This document shows, one piece after another, positions 7,718-14,709 of a stretch of 64,000 nucleotides of DNA; position 1 is the first letter of the stretch, and each line of letters opens with the position of its first letter. The translations under genes were made by a program, and so were the position numbers. The stretch lies in contig JBNKWQ010000053.1 in assembly GCA_050299855.1 (NCBI GenBank), positions 1 through 64,000 on the forward strand, in the 5' to 3' direction. Below the pieces are notes generated by a model, which was given only the letters and a program-made list of their open reading frames with translations, was not told where the DNA came from and made no database searches. Source of the stretch: Hahella sp050299855 (GTDB lineage Bacteria > Pseudomonadota > Gammaproteobacteria > Pseudomonadales > Oleiphilaceae).

Positions 7718-8494
7718 ATGTATCGGTATATTGATAGTCATTGTCATCTGGATTTCGATGTTTTTGATTCTGATAGGAGGGAGATTGTTGCATCCTGCCT
7801 AGAGGCAGGTGTTGGGCATATTGTAGTGCCGGGTACTCAACCTAACTGTTGGCAAAAGCAGTTTCGGCTGGCTCGTGAATTTCCAATGCTGAGGTTGGCG
7901 CTCGGGATTCATCCCTATTTTTTACCCGGTATAGATGAGTCTTCCCTTGATCAGCTGGATGCTCTGGCGACTCAACATCGCCATGACATAGTCGCCATTG
8001 GCGAGACCGGATTGGACCGAGTGATTGATGTTGCACTCGATGTACAGACGGTTTTCTTTAAGCGTCAACTGGCTTTGGCGGCCAAATTGAAGCTACCGGT
8101 CATTATTCATTCACGCAAAACCCATGATCTGGCGATTAAATGTCTTCGGGAGGCCGGAATAAATAGCGGTGTAATTCATGGTTTTTCCGGCAGCTATGAG
8201 GAAGCCAGGTCTTTTTATGATCAAGGGCTTCTGATAGGGGTTGGGGGTGTTATTACCTATGAACGGGCTCAGAAGACCCGGCATACGATATCCCGGCTAC
8301 CCCTAAGTGCGTTGGTGCTTGAGACAGACGCCCCTGATATGCCTTTGTCCGGGCGGCAGGGCAAGCGAAACTCGCCTGCTTACATTCCTGAAGTGTTTCG
8401 ATCACTGCTGGTATTGAGATCTGAGCCTGAAGAAGTTGTGTTGGATCAGTTGAACAGCAACTCCCTAAAGCTGTTTGGTATTGAATTCTGCTAA
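7718..8494 (+). CDS. TatD-family metal-dependent hydrolase/DNase
   Basis: 258 aa TIM-barrel amidohydrolase. The metal ligands are visible as SHCHLDFD at residues 7-14, GETGLDR in the middle, IHSRKTHD and IHGFSGS, and the C-terminal ETDAPDMP. Family members are 3'-5' exonucleases or DNA-repair-associated hydrolases acting with Mg2+. GGAGG precedes the ATG. Several paralogues (TatD, YcfH, YjjV) exist in gammaproteobacteria. Placement next to prfC resembles YjjV-like copies, but the paralogue cannot be fixed here. A short tandem repeat begins at the stop codon. Confidence 0.9.
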   Translation: MYRYIDSHCHLDFDVFDSDRREIVASCLEAGVGHIVVPGTQPNCWQKQFRLAREFPMLRLALGIHPYFLPGIDESSLDQLDALATQHRHDIVAIGETGLDRVIDVALDVQTVFFKRQLALAAKLKLPVIIHSRKTHDLAIKCLREAGINSGVIHGFSGSYEEARSFYDQGLLIGVGGVITYERAQKTRHTISRLPLSALVLETDAPDMPLSGRQGKRNSPAYIPEVFRSLLVLRSEPEEVVLDQLNSNSLKLFGIEFC

Positions 8495-8540
8495 CCGCTT
8501 GGCCTTCAAACCGCTTGGCCTTCAAACCGCTTGGCCATCA
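8493..8540. repeat. Three tandem 16-bp repeats
   Basis: Starting inside the tatD stop codon, the unit AACCGCTTGGCCTTCA occurs twice exactly and a third time with one change (AACCGCTTGGCCATCA), ending before an A-run. The array is not part of a CDS. Confidence 0.9.
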
Positions 8541-8599
8541 AAAAATATAGGGCAAAGAATTTAACTGGCTTTTGGCTGGTAATTAAAAAATAACCACAG

Positions 8600-8605
8600 T
8601 ATAAT
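8600..8605 (+). promoter_or_regulatory. -10 element of the rplM-rpsI promoter
   Basis: An exact TATAAT sits 145 bases before rplM. The -35 region at normal spacing is poor (TGGTAA), as is common for factor-dependent ribosomal promoters. The long leader fits autoregulation of this operon. Confidence 0.45.
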
Positions 8606-8677
8606 CCTGCGCCCGTATTGCATTGAGTAAAATTTTGGTCACGCCCCGAGGCCAGCACCTGAAAACTGCAAACGGTA

Positions 8678-8702
8678 GGCTTCGCCATCCAACAACGAAG
8701 CC
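8678..8702 (+). promoter_or_regulatory. Leader hairpin upstream of rplM
   Basis: GGCTTCG (8678-8684) and CGAAGCC (8696-8702) form a perfect 7-bp stem with an 11-base loop inside the untranslated leader, 47 bases before the start codon. L13 represses its own operon in E. coli through the leader mRNA, so this hairpin is a candidate target. The link is inference. Confidence 0.4.
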
Positions 8703-8749
8703 GGAACACGAATTTTTTAGCCTGTAATTAAAGTAGACGGGATTTTTAA

Positions 8750-9178
8750 ATGAAAACGATCAGCGCTAAGCCAGAAACCGTAAAACGTGACTGGTATATT
8801 GTGGACGCGACCGACAAAACTTTGGGTCGTCTGTCGACAGAAATCGCCCGTCGTCTGAGGGGTAAGCATAAAGCCGAGTACACTCCTCACGTCGACACTG
8901 GTGACTATATCGTGGTAGTTAACGCCGAGAAAGTGCGTGTAACCGGCCGTAAAGCTCAGGACAAAATGTACTACCGTCACACGGGATATCCCGGTGGTTT
9001 GAAGGAAATGTCCTTTGAAAAGTTGATCGATCATGCGCCAGAGCGCGTTATCGAGACAGCAGTAAAAGGCATGCTGCCTCACAATCCTTTGGGTCGTGCC
9101 ATGCTGCGTAAGCTGAAAGTGTATGCCTCTACCGAGCATCCACACACAGCACAGCAACCAATTGAACTCAAACTGTAA
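8750..9178 (+). CDS. rplM: 50S ribosomal protein L13
   Basis: 142 aa, exactly the enterobacterial length. Family signatures include DWYIVDATDKTLGRLST at the N-terminus and MLPHNPLGRAMLRKLKVYAS near the C-terminus. L13 is an early assembly protein of the large subunit. It forms the usual two-gene operon with rpsI, whose start lies 11 bases after the rplM stop behind an AAGGAAGG ribosome-binding site. Confidence 0.99.
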   Translation: MKTISAKPETVKRDWYIVDATDKTLGRLSTEIARRLRGKHKAEYTPHVDTGDYIVVVNAEKVRVTGRKAQDKMYYRHTGYPGGLKEMSFEKLIDHAPERVIETAVKGMLPHNPLGRAMLRKLKVYASTEHPHTAQQPIELKL

Positions 9179-9189
9179 GGAAGGCGGAC

Positions 9190-9582
9190 ATGTCTGTAAC
9201 TCAATACTATGGTACCGGCCGTCGTAAGACTTCTACCGCGCGTGTATTCTTGCGTCCTGGCAATGGTCAGATTACTGTAAACTCAACTGGTCTGGATCAG
9301 TACTTTGGTCGCGAAACTGCCCGTATGGTGGTTCGTCAGCCATTGGAGCTGTTGGACGTGGTTGATAAGTTTGATGTGCTGGTAACTGTTAAGGGTGGTG
9401 GTCCATCTGGTCAGGCTGGTGCAATTCGTCACGGCATTACCCGTGCCCTGATGGTTTATGATGAAGCTAACCGTCCTGCTCTTCGTAAAGCAGGGTACGT
9501 TACTCGTGATGCTCGTGAAGTTGAGCGTAAGAAAGTGGGTCTGCGTAAAGCGCGTAAGCGTCCACAATTCTCCAAGCGTTAA
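9190..9582 (+). CDS. rpsI: 30S ribosomal protein S9
   Basis: 130 aa, the usual length. It begins with the conserved YYGTGRRKTSTARVFL and ends with the basic tail RKARKRPQFSKR, whose terminal SKR reaches the P-site tRNA. It is cotranscribed with rplM and followed by a strong intrinsic terminator 20 bases later. Confidence 0.99.
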   Translation: MSVTQYYGTGRRKTSTARVFLRPGNGQITVNSTGLDQYFGRETARMVVRQPLELLDVVDKFDVLVTVKGGGPSGQAGAIRHGITRALMVYDEANRPALRKAGYVTRDAREVERKKVGLRKARKRPQFSKR

Positions 9583-9600
9583 TTCGCCAGAGAGCAAAAG

Positions 9601-9626
9601 AACCCGGTTTATGCCGGGTTTTTTTA
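9601..9626 (+). terminator. Terminator of rplM-rpsI
   Basis: ACCCGG (9602-9607) pairs with CCGGGT (9613-9618) around a short loop and is followed by seven T residues. It is positioned immediately after rpsI. Confidence 0.88.
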
Positions 9627-9874
9627 TGGGTGTTAGAAAAGTTTGGGAAATTTGACCTGGCTCTATTTCCGACAAGTGTCCCATGGTTGCCTATCTGGTA
9701 AAGGGATATTCCCTTGTATCCAATAGGTATTTTCATTAGTATGTCAGCCGGATTTTACGCCTGAAGAATGACAAGCAAAACCACTTGATTTCTGAACTGT
9801 GAAGGGTCTTTTTGAGGCCTTTTAACGGTACTTTTTGCGGGTGGTGAATTGCTGCCTGATGGGAGAGACCTGAT

Positions 9875-10456
9875 ATGAGTCAAAGCGACGTGAATAATAG
9901 TCGCCGTCGTTTTCTTGTAGGAGCCACTTCGGTGGTCGGCGGTGTTGGAGCCGTCGGCGCATTAACGCCGTTTGTAGCCTCCTGGAACCCGAGTGCGAAA
10001 GCTAAAGCAGCAGGTGCGCCAGTTAAGGTGAATGCCAGCAAGCTGGAGCCGGGTCAGCAAATGACAGTGGAGTGGCGCGGTAAGCCAGTATGGATTGTTC
10101 GTCGTACTCCTGAAATGCTTGCTGAGCTAGCAAAGCATGAGGATGGCTTACAAGATCCCAGCTCTGAAAAGCCGCAACAACCCGATTACGCCAAGAATCA
10201 GTACCGTTCTATTAAAGACGAGTATCTGGTGCTGGTTGGGATCTGCACGCACCTGGGCTGTTCTCCGAAATACCAGCCAGAAGTTATTCCTAGTGAAACT
10301 TTCGGTGGGTTCTTTTGTCCTTGTCACGGCAGTAAATTTGATTTGGCCGGACGTGTGCTCAAGGGGGTTCCTGCTCCTGCGAATCTGGTGGTACCACCGC
10401 ACATGTATACCGATGGCCTCAATCTGACAATCGGTTTAGATGGGGAGAGCGCCTAA
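9875..10456 (+). CDS. petA: Ubiquinol-cytochrome c reductase, Rieske iron-sulfur subunit
   Basis: 193 aa. The N-terminus SRRRFLVGA followed by a hydrophobic stretch (residues 13-35) is a twin-arginine signal-anchor, as expected for a Tat-exported Rieske protein. The 2Fe-2S ligands are Cys124/His126 in CTHLGC and Cys148/His151 in CPCHGS; Cys129 and Cys150 form the usual disulfide. It accepts electrons from ubiquinol at the Qo site of the bc1 complex and passes them to cytochrome c1. It is the first gene of petABC; its stop overlaps the petB start by one base. GGGAGAG precedes the ATG. Confidence 0.98.
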   Translation: MSQSDVNNSRRRFLVGATSVVGGVGAVGALTPFVASWNPSAKAKAAGAPVKVNASKLEPGQQMTVEWRGKPVWIVRRTPEMLAELAKHEDGLQDPSSEKPQQPDYAKNQYRSIKDEYLVLVGICTHLGCSPKYQPEVIPSETFGGFFCPCHGSKFDLAGRVLKGVPAPANLVVPPHMYTDGLNLTIGLDGESA

Positions 10457-11688
10457 TGCAAAAGCTAATTCAATGGATCGATGAGCGTTTGCCGGTCGTC
10501 GAAGCCTTCGAAAAACACATGAGCAAGTACTACGCGCCGAAGAATTTCAATTTTTGGTATTACTTCGGTGTCTTGTCCATGGTGGTTTTGGTAAACCAGT
10601 TACTAACGGGTATCTGGTTAACCATGAGCTACAACCCCACCTCTGAAGGTGCCTTTGCCTCGGTCGAATATATCATGCGTGATGTAGATTTCGGCTGGCT
10701 CCTGCGTTACCTGCATTCTACGGGTGCTTCTGCGTTCTTCGTTGTTGTGTACCTTCATATGTTTCGTGGGTTGATGTACGGCTCATACCAAAAGCCTCGT
10801 GAACTGATCTGGATCTTTGGTATGGCCATTTATCTGGTATTGATGGCCGAAGCTTTTATGGGGTACTTGTTGCCTTGGGGGCAGATGTCCTACTGGGGGG
10901 CGCAGGTAATTGTTTCCCTGTTTGGTGCTATCCCTGGAATCGGTGAAGATCTTGCGCAGTGGATTCGGGGTGATTATCTGATTTCAGGTATTACACTAAA
11001 CCGCTTTTTTGCTTTGCATGTTGTTGCTTTGCCAATTGTTTTGCTGGGGCTGGTTGTTATGCATATTCTGGCCTTGCATGAAGTGGGTTCGAACAACCCT
11101 GATGGCGTTGATATCAAGAAGAATAAAGATGAAAACGGCATACCGCGTGATGGTATCCCTTTCCATCCTTATTATACGGTGCATGACCTTACTGCCATTG
11201 CAGTATTTCTGTTTGTCTTCTGCGTGGTTGTCTTCTATTTCCCAGAGATGAACGGCTACTTCCTGGAAAAACCGAACTTTGAGCCGGCTAATCCGCTCAA
11301 AACTCCGGATCATATTGCTCCTGTCTGGTACTTCACTCCGTTTTACGCCATGTTGCGTGCAGTCACTATTCCTTTCCTGGGATTGGATGCGAAGTTCTGG
11401 GGTGTTGTCGTCATGGGGGGGGCAATTGCCATTCTCTTTGTGCTGCCCTGGCTGGATAAGAGCCCTGTGCGCTCCATGCGCTATAAGGGATTGTTCAGCA
11501 AGTTATGGTTGCTGATCTTCGCCGTGAGTTTTGTGATTCTTGGAGTTTGTGGGGCCTTGCCTCCCAACGATCAGCCATACTGGCTGGCGCCGGTGTGTAC
11601 GGTCTTGTATTTCGCCTATTTTATCCTGATGCCTTTCTATACCAGGATGGAGAAAACTAAGCCGGTTCCAGAGAGGGTCACTCACTAA
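10456..11688 (+). CDS. petB: Cytochrome b of the bc1 complex
   Basis: 410 aa integral membrane protein with eight or more hydrophobic helices. The four haem ligands are visible with bacterial spacing: His87/His101 (13 residues between) and His188/His203 (14 between). The Qo-site stretch around GYLLPWGQMSYWGAQV is intact. In place of the PEW motif the sequence nearest to it is HIAPVWYFTPFYAMLRA, i.e. Pro-Val-Trp, as in many pseudomonad-type cytochromes b. It catalyses quinol oxidation and quinone reduction. Both flanking genes overlap it by one base, indicating coupled translation. A run of eight G at 11415-11422 lies inside the gene. Confidence 0.98.
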   Translation: MQKLIQWIDERLPVVEAFEKHMSKYYAPKNFNFWYYFGVLSMVVLVNQLLTGIWLTMSYNPTSEGAFASVEYIMRDVDFGWLLRYLHSTGASAFFVVVYLHMFRGLMYGSYQKPRELIWIFGMAIYLVLMAEAFMGYLLPWGQMSYWGAQVIVSLFGAIPGIGEDLAQWIRGDYLISGITLNRFFALHVVALPIVLLGLVVMHILALHEVGSNNPDGVDIKKNKDENGIPRDGIPFHPYYTVHDLTAIAVFLFVFCVVVFYFPEMNGYFLEKPNFEPANPLKTPDHIAPVWYFTPFYAMLRAVTIPFLGLDAKFWGVVVMGGAIAILFVLPWLDKSPVRSMRYKGLFSKLWLLIFAVSFVILGVCGALPPNDQPYWLAPVCTVLYFAYFILMPFYTRMEKTKPVPERVTH

Positions 11689-12446
11689 TGAAGAAGATAA
11701 TATTTACACTTTTCTTGTTCTTGGTTGCTTCTCCAGGTTTTGCTTCAGGAGGGGGGGGCGTTCACCTGGATCATGTTGATGTTGATATATACGACAAGCC
11801 TTCTTTGCAGGCTGGTGCAGCACTGTTTACCAACTATTGCATGGGTTGTCATTCTCTGAAGTACTCACGCTACGAGCGTATTGCTGATGATATTGGCATT
11901 CCTCATGACCTTTATATGGAAAACCTGGTATTTGGTAATGCCAAGATTGGTGAGTTGATGGAAATATCCATGCAGCCCAAAATGGCTGCCGGCTGGTTTG
12001 GTGCGCCGCCACCGGACTTGAGTCTGGTAGCCAGACTTCGTGGTGCTGATTGGCTCTATACTTACCTTCGTACTTTTTATAAAGACGAATCTAGGCCTTG
12101 GCGTGTAAACAATGTGGTGTTCAAAGATGTAGGCATGCCTCATGTTTTGATGGAGCTGCAAGGTTTGTGTGCAGAGATGCCTGAAACCGGTGGTACCGTT
12201 GGGATTGATCCGATGAGCGGTCAGGAAGTGGGTCGGTCGGGCTGTCAGTCATATGCTGTCAAGGGAAGCATGTCTCCCGAAGAATATGATGTCGCCATGC
12301 GAGACTTGGTGAATTTCCTGGTTTATGTCGGTGAACCCTCCAAATTGGAAGCTAATACAATTGCACCATATGTCCTGATGTTTATTGTGGTGCTCTTTGT
12401 GTTTACTTACCTGCTCAATAGGGAATATTGGAAAGACGTACACTAG
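11688..12446 (+). CDS. petC: Cytochrome c1
   Basis: 252 aa. A Sec signal peptide (residues 1-19, ending FAS) precedes the haem c motif CMGCH at Cys51, Cys54 and His55. The sixth ligand methionine is in the MAAGWFGAPPPDLS region typical of c1. A C-terminal helix (about residues 227-241) anchors it to the inner membrane. It carries electrons from the Rieske centre to periplasmic cytochrome c. A run of eight G (11751-11758) encodes the glycines after the signal peptide. It is the last gene of petABC, followed by a terminator. Confidence 0.98.
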   Translation: MKKIIFTLFLFLVASPGFASGGGGVHLDHVDVDIYDKPSLQAGAALFTNYCMGCHSLKYSRYERIADDIGIPHDLYMENLVFGNAKIGELMEISMQPKMAAGWFGAPPPDLSLVARLRGADWLYTYLRTFYKDESRPWRVNNVVFKDVGMPHVLMELQGLCAEMPETGGTVGIDPMSGQEVGRSGCQSYAVKGSMSPEEYDVAMRDLVNFLVYVGEPSKLEANTIAPYVLMFIVVLFVFTYLLNREYWKDVH

Positions 12447-12483
12447 TCTTTCGTGTATAATTTGTACCCTTTTTAAGAATAGC

Positions 12484-12514
12484 TCCAGCATCAGGTCACT
12501 GATGCTGGATTTTC
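12484..12514 (+). terminator. Terminator of petABC
   Basis: TCCAGCATCAG (12484-12494) and CTGATGCTGGA (12499-12509) form a perfect 11-bp stem with a GTCA loop, followed by TTTTC. It separates petC from sspA. Confidence 0.88.
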
Positions 12515-12553
12515 TGTTTATAGCGCTGTATTCGAATTGATTGAGGTAGATCT

Positions 12554-13186
12554 ATGGGAGTCGTGACCAAGCGGTCATCAATGACGTTTTTTTCTGATGC
12601 TCTGAGCCATTACAGCCACCGAGTCAGGATTGTTTTGGCTGAGAAGGGTGTGGCGGTTGAAGTAATCGATGTCGATCCAGACAACAAGCCTGAAGAGATT
12701 GCGGATCTAAACCCATACAATACGTTGCCGACACTGGTGGATCGTGAGCTGGCCCTTTATGAGCCAAACATCATGATGGAATATTTGGATGAACGTTTTC
12801 CTCATCCTCCTTTGTTGCCTGTCTACCCGGTGGCTCGCGCGCAAAGCCGCTTGTTGATGCACCGTATCCAAAAAGACTGGTGTGGGTTGGCAGATACTAT
12901 TCTTGCTGGTAAAGAAAGTGCAGCAAAAGTTGAAGCGGCTCGCAAGGAGTTGCGTGAAAGCCTGGTGACCACAGCTCCGATTTTTGCTGAAAAACCATAC
13001 TTTATGAACGAAGAGTTCACTATCGTGGATTGCTGTGTGGCGCCGATTTTATGGCGGACACAAGTTATGGGTATTGATCTGCCTGAAAAGCAGGTTAAGC
13101 CATTGCTCGCTTATATGGATCGTCTATTTAGTCGTGAGGCATTTAAGGCGAGCCTGTCCGATCTTGAGCAGGAAATGTACTCCTAA
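12554..13186 (+). CDS. sspA: Stringent starvation protein A
   Basis: 210 aa glutathione-S-transferase-fold protein that binds RNA polymerase rather than acting as an enzyme. The thioredoxin-like N-domain begins MTFFSDALSHYSHRVRIVL and contains PYNTLPTLVDR; the C-terminal helical domain follows, and the HPP surface implicated in SspA function appears in ERFPHPPLLP. GAGG lies upstream of the ATG. It is the first gene of the sspAB pair, five bases before sspB. The pet-sspAB order is conserved in pseudomonads. Confidence 0.96.
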   Translation: MGVVTKRSSMTFFSDALSHYSHRVRIVLAEKGVAVEVIDVDPDNKPEEIADLNPYNTLPTLVDRELALYEPNIMMEYLDERFPHPPLLPVYPVARAQSRLLMHRIQKDWCGLADTILAGKESAAKVEAARKELRESLVTTAPIFAEKPYFMNEEFTIVDCCVAPILWRTQVMGIDLPEKQVKPLLAYMDRLFSREAFKASLSDLEQEMYS

Positions 13187-13191
13187 TTGTC

Positions 13192-13620
13192 ATGAAGTCT
13201 AGCCGCCCCTACTTATTGCGAGCCTTGAATGACTGGATTCTAGACAGTCAACTAACACCCTATGTGGTTGTTGATGCCTCCTTACCGGCAGTTGATGTGC
13301 CTCGTGATTTTGTCAGTAATGGGCAAATAGTACTCAACATTAGTCCTCATGCTGTAAGAGGTTTGGCGATTGATAATGAATATCTTGAGTTCAGTGCACG
13401 CTTTGGCGGTGTTCCACGCCAAGTGACTGTGCCGATTGTGGCGGTACTTGCAATCTATGCCAAAGAAAATGGACAAGGGATGGTTTTTGGCTCGGAGCCT
13501 GGCGGAGGTCCTGACTCCGATGATGGTGCTGGCAAGCACCCTCAAGCGGGGGATGATAGGGATGGAAAAAAATCTTCATCCAAACCAAGCAGTAAGCCAA
13601 GTTTGAAAATTGTTAAATAA
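13192..13620 (+). CDS. sspB: ClpXP protease specificity-enhancing factor SspB
   Basis: 142 aa. The N-terminal ~110 residues form the SspB fold (RPYLLRALNDWILD, GQIVLNISPHAV and FGGVPRQVTVP are characteristic), which captures ssrA-tagged proteins. A low-complexity linker of Asp, Gly, Ser and Lys follows. The last residues (PSLKIVK) are the XB motif that docks on the ClpX zinc-binding domain. Five bases separate it from sspA. A palindromic terminator begins at the stop codon. Confidence 0.96.
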   Translation: MKSSRPYLLRALNDWILDSQLTPYVVVDASLPAVDVPRDFVSNGQIVLNISPHAVRGLAIDNEYLEFSARFGGVPRQVTVPIVAVLAIYAKENGQGMVFGSEPGGGPDSDDGAGKHPQAGDDRDGKKSSSKPSSKPSLKIVK

Positions 13621-13648
13621 AAATGGGCCTTAAGGCCCATTTTTATTT
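13619..13648. terminator. Bidirectional terminator between sspB and diaA
   Basis: A near-perfect palindrome (AAAATGGGCC, TTAA loop, GGCCCATTTT) at 13620-13643 has T runs on both strands. It sits between the convergent sspB and diaA genes. Confidence 0.85.
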
Positions 13649-13701
13649 TGTGGAGTGCTGCTTTGCTTGCCTAAGTGTAGATGTTGGCAGATTGTTACTG
13701 G

Positions 13702-14295
13702 TCAGTCCGTGGGCCCAAATAGAGAGCGATCGATATAATCGCACAGACTATGAATTACCAGTAAGTGTACTTCCTGAATTCTGGCGGTTGAAGTTGATGG
13801 CACCCGTACTTCAACATCGTCAGTGGCTAGCAGCGAGGCCATATTGCCCCCATCCTTTCCTGTTAAGGCGACCACTTTCATGTCGCGATCATGGGCGGCT
13901 TGAATCCCCTGAATGACATTCGCCGAGTTGCCGCTTGTGGAAACTGCCAGTAGGATGTCGCCCGCATTTCCCAGTGCTCTAATTTGTTTGGAAAAGACTT
14001 CGTTATAACTGTAGTCATTGGCTATGGAGGTCAGTGTGGATGTGTCAGTAGTTAATGCAATTGCTGGCAGGCTTGGGCGTTCACGTTCGAATCGGTTGAG
14101 CAGCTCCGAAGAAAAATGCTGGGAGTCGCCTGCTGAGCCACCATTGCCGCAGCACAGTATCTTTTTTTCATCCAAAAGCGCAGCGACCATTAACTGACCT
14201 GCAGCATCAATTGCTGCAGGTAATATTTCTGCCGCCTGTTGCTTCGTCTTGATGCTTTGCTCAAAGAGGTGGTTGATTCTCTCAATGCTGTTCAT
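13702..14295 (-). CDS. diaA: DnaA initiator-associating protein DiaA (SIS domain)
   Basis: 197 aa SIS-domain protein of the phosphoheptose isomerase/DiaA family. The core motifs are ILCCGNGGSAGDSQHFSSEL and LLAVSTSGNSANVIQGI. The two paralogues GmhA and DiaA are similar; the position next to yraN and lpoA, as in E. coli yraN-diaA and in Pseudomonas, favours DiaA. DiaA tetramers bring several DnaA molecules together at oriC to help initiation. It is probably transcribed with lpoA and yraN from the left-pointing promoter near 16650. Confidence 0.9.
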   Translation of the reverse strand: MNSIERINHLFEQSIKTKQQAAEILPAAIDAAGQLMVAALLDEKKILCCGNGGSAGDSQHFSSELLNRFERERPSLPAIALTTDTSTLTSIANDYSYNEVFSKQIRALGNAGDILLAVSTSGNSANVIQGIQAAHDRDMKVVALTGKDGGNMASLLATDDVEVRVPSTSTARIQEVHLLVIHSLCDYIDRSLFGPTD

Positions 14296-14328
14296 AATCT
14301 CTCGCTCTCAAGTGCGCTTCTCAATTTA

Positions 14329-14709
14329 TTACTGGCAGGAGAAGGCGTTCTGTATCCAGTTAAAGTTAACATTGGTTCCACTGCCGGGCCACCCTTCGAT
14401 TACATCAAAGCGGCAAGGCGGTACTTGTTTAAGTCGTAAAAGGTAGAGCTTGGCTGCTTTGATGACACGCTGTTGTTTCTTAAGGGTGACAGTTTCAGCA
14501 GGAGTGCCAAACCTGCTGGACTTGCGATAACGTACCTCCACAAAGATCAAAGTTGGGCCGTCTTGGGCGACAATATCGATTTCACCACCTTTGCAGCGAT
14601 AATTCTTCTCGATAATCCTCAGGCCCTGCTGTTTAAGAAAATGGGCGGCTTTAGTTTCGGCAGACTGCCCTAAACTAACCGCTGTTTTAACCGATTCAAA
14701 GATGCTCAC
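14329..14709 (-). CDS. yraN: YraN family (UPF0102) protein
   Basis: 126 aa with the restriction-endonuclease-like fold of UPF0102: AAHFLKQQGLRIIEKNYRC, GGEIDIVAQDGPTLIFVEVR and the lysine-rich ETVTLKKQQRVIKAAKLYL. The E...GEID...FVEVR arrangement is the PD-(D/E)xK-type core. No biochemical role is firmly established. It overlaps the lpoA stop by four bases, so the two are translated in coupling. Confidence 0.93.
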   Translation of the reverse strand: MSIFESVKTAVSLGQSAETKAAHFLKQQGLRIIEKNYRCKGGEIDIVAQDGPTLIFVEVRYRKSSRFGTPAETVTLKKQQRVIKAAKLYLLRLKQVPPCRFDVIEGWPGSGTNVNFNWIQNAFSCQ

